A stretch of 64,000 nucleotides of DNA, taken from contig CAZGWD010000005.1 in assembly GCA_964529415.1 (NCBI GenBank), positions 160,020 through 224,019 of the forward strand, in the 5' to 3' direction. Shown piece by piece: positions 63,265-64,000 of this stretch. The stretch comes from CAYMPH01 sp964529415 (GTDB lineage Bacteria > Spirochaetota > UBA4802 > UBA5550). The notes under the pieces were generated by a model. That model worked only from the letters and a program-made list of their open reading frames with translations, had not been told where the DNA came from and ran no database searches. Position 1 is the first letter of the stretch, and each line of letters begins with the position of its first letter. A program made the position numbers and the translations under genes.

Positions 63265-63702
63265 TCAGAGCAGCTCTCCGCAATCCCTGCATTTTTTTGC
63301 ACCGCGAAATGCAGCAACACCGCACTTTTTACATGTAAACAGTTTTACCTCATTTGCGATCCAAGCATCTGTACCAAGTTCCCTCCATTCCGGTACTGCT
63401 CTAAGTATGTTCTTTTTCCCTTCAGGTACAGGAAAATTATCAATCTTGGCGCATGGAAACGCACCGCACTGATAGCAGCCTTCAACCTTTTTATCAGCAG
63501 CGCAGGTTTTTACAGGACAAACCTGGCAGTACCAGTATATCTTATCGGACATGCATCCGTTACATTCAATTTTATCAGGAGTATCTCCATATGCTTTTGC
63601 CAGTTTTTCCTTGAGCGCCTGATCCTTATTATGCGACGCGTAATATATGCCGCATACTCCGCAGTATAATCCGCAGGGTGAAACAAGTTCTTTGTTTATC
63701 AT
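63265..63702 (-). CDS. DUF3795 Cys-rich protein
   Basis: A 145-residue protein. The N-terminus LVSPCGLYCGVCGIY is the DUF3795 signature; more Cys pairs follow (CNGCMSDKIYWYCQVCPVKTC, with a few intervening residues, then CYQCGAFPC). A C-terminal zinc-ribbon-like part (CKKCGVAAF and CRDC) makes it longer than the basic family. It probably binds zinc or Fe-S; no function is known for DUF3795. AGGAG lies 8 bases before the ATG. Confidence 0.85.
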   Translation of the reverse strand: MINKELVSPCGLYCGVCGIYYASHNKDQALKEKLAKAYGDTPDKIECNGCMSDKIYWYCQVCPVKTCAADKKVEGCYQCGAFPCAKIDNFPVPEGKKNILRAVPEWRELGTDAWIANEVKLFTCKKCGVAAFRGAKKCRDCGELL

Positions 63703-63936
63703 TGCTATTCTCCTGGATGAATCTTTTTAAAATCCGATCGGCTACTTACGACATGAGATCGCTTATTGCGGGAAAATTCAAGTAAAATTTCAAATAAAGC
63801 TTTAGCGGATTTACCGGTAAGGCGCTTCGGCTTTCCGGTTAATATCTCCCGCGGAAATTTTATCTTTTTTAAAAATTTTTCTTTTTCACTGGGAAAGTGC
63901 AGTATTACAATAATCATAAGAAGAGATGGCTGTCAC

Positions 63937-63997
63937 GCCAGCCCCCTTGTCCAAAGGGCGCATAGGTTACATATTAAACCGGGCGCATGGGTTACAC
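63937..63997. repeat. Family A copy plus direct repeats, possible IS end
   Basis: CCAGCCCCCTTGTCCAAAGG at 63937-63960 is a family A relative. Then GGGCGCATAGGTTACA (63956-63971) and GGGCGCATGGGTTACA (63981-63996) are direct repeats 25 bases apart. On the minus strand they read TGTAACCCATGCGCCC, like the terminal sequences of some IS481-type elements. The element itself would lie beyond the window. Confidence 0.5.
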
Positions 63998-64000
63998 TTT

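Noticed and set aside
63705..63917. 70-codon minus-strand frame just upstream of the DUF3795 gene
   Set aside because: No ribosome site at its ATG, no recognisable domain, and its last codons coincide with the Shine-Dalgarno of the DUF3795 gene. It could still be a real coupled gene, but I cannot support it.
1..64000. tRNA or rRNA genes
   Set aside because: No GTTCGA-type T-arm with matching acceptor stem was found on either strand by eye; a tRNAscan run would be decisive.

Overview
The window looks like chromosomal DNA from a motile, double-membraned, AT-rich bacterium, most likely a member of the Spirochaetota. The best single clue is the hook protein FlgE at 40942-42309. It carries a Cys followed by Asn (Cys180-Asn181) and a Lys exactly 13 residues upstream (Lys167), the spacing of the Lys165/Cys178/Asn179 set that forms the lysinoalanine cross-link in Treponema hooks. 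Supporting clues are a fliK-flgD-flgE block, spirochaete-type lipoboxes, a CIRCE-controlled hrcA-grpE-dnaK-dnaJ operon, and many cyclic-nucleotide, c-di-GMP, HAMP and SpoIIE-phosphatase signalling proteins. The phylum is inferred; no 16S or tRNA gene is visible.

Layout. 1-4 kb: the 3' end of an unrecognised gene, a decayed DUF559 gene between GC-rich hairpin repeats, a protein with a histone-H1-like tail, and a SulP transporter fused to STAS and cNMP-binding domains. 4-17 kb: signalling and accessory genes. These are a 1284-residue kinase/receiver/SpoIIE hybrid, a fused AdoMet decarboxylase-spermidine synthase, a B12-type radical SAM protein, a membrane SpoIIE protein with a damaged active site, a HAMP-like protein, a cysteine hydrolase, an unlisted 57-residue MshEN-like gene, and an ECF sigma/anti-sigma pair. 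17-26 kb: tyrS, the heat-shock operon and an operon of helical, small and SDR proteins. 26-32 kb: a lipoprotein with about 250 Ala-rich residues, a PrsW-like protease fused to a cNMP-binding domain, and mltD. 32-38 kb: a nested palindromic non-coding island, tatA, murA-flgF and nifU-nifS.

38-56 kb: the fliK-flgD-flgE operon, trpS, rluD, an HD-GYP protein, lepA, an HD hydrolase, ECF transporter T and A subunits, a FecR-like protein, glyA and a metallophosphoesterase-like lipoprotein that has lost most metal ligands. 56-64 kb: a molybdopterin oxidoreductase behind a TetR regulator with a clear operator, a second TetR, an MBL hydrolase, an alpha/beta hydrolase and a DUF3795 protein.

Several genes fit together. 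The heat-shock genes form one repressor-controlled operon. nifU and nifS build Fe-S clusters that the radical SAM and molybdenum enzymes could use. The flagellar genes build rod and hook. Two membrane proteins carry intact-looking cNMP pockets and two more touch c-di-GMP (HD-GYP, MshEN-like), so second-messenger control is a theme. Intergenic spaces hold at least four families of short palindromic or inverted repeats, usually as inverted pairs 100-300 bases apart, suggesting MITE-like elements. No intact transposase, prophage or CRISPR array was seen.
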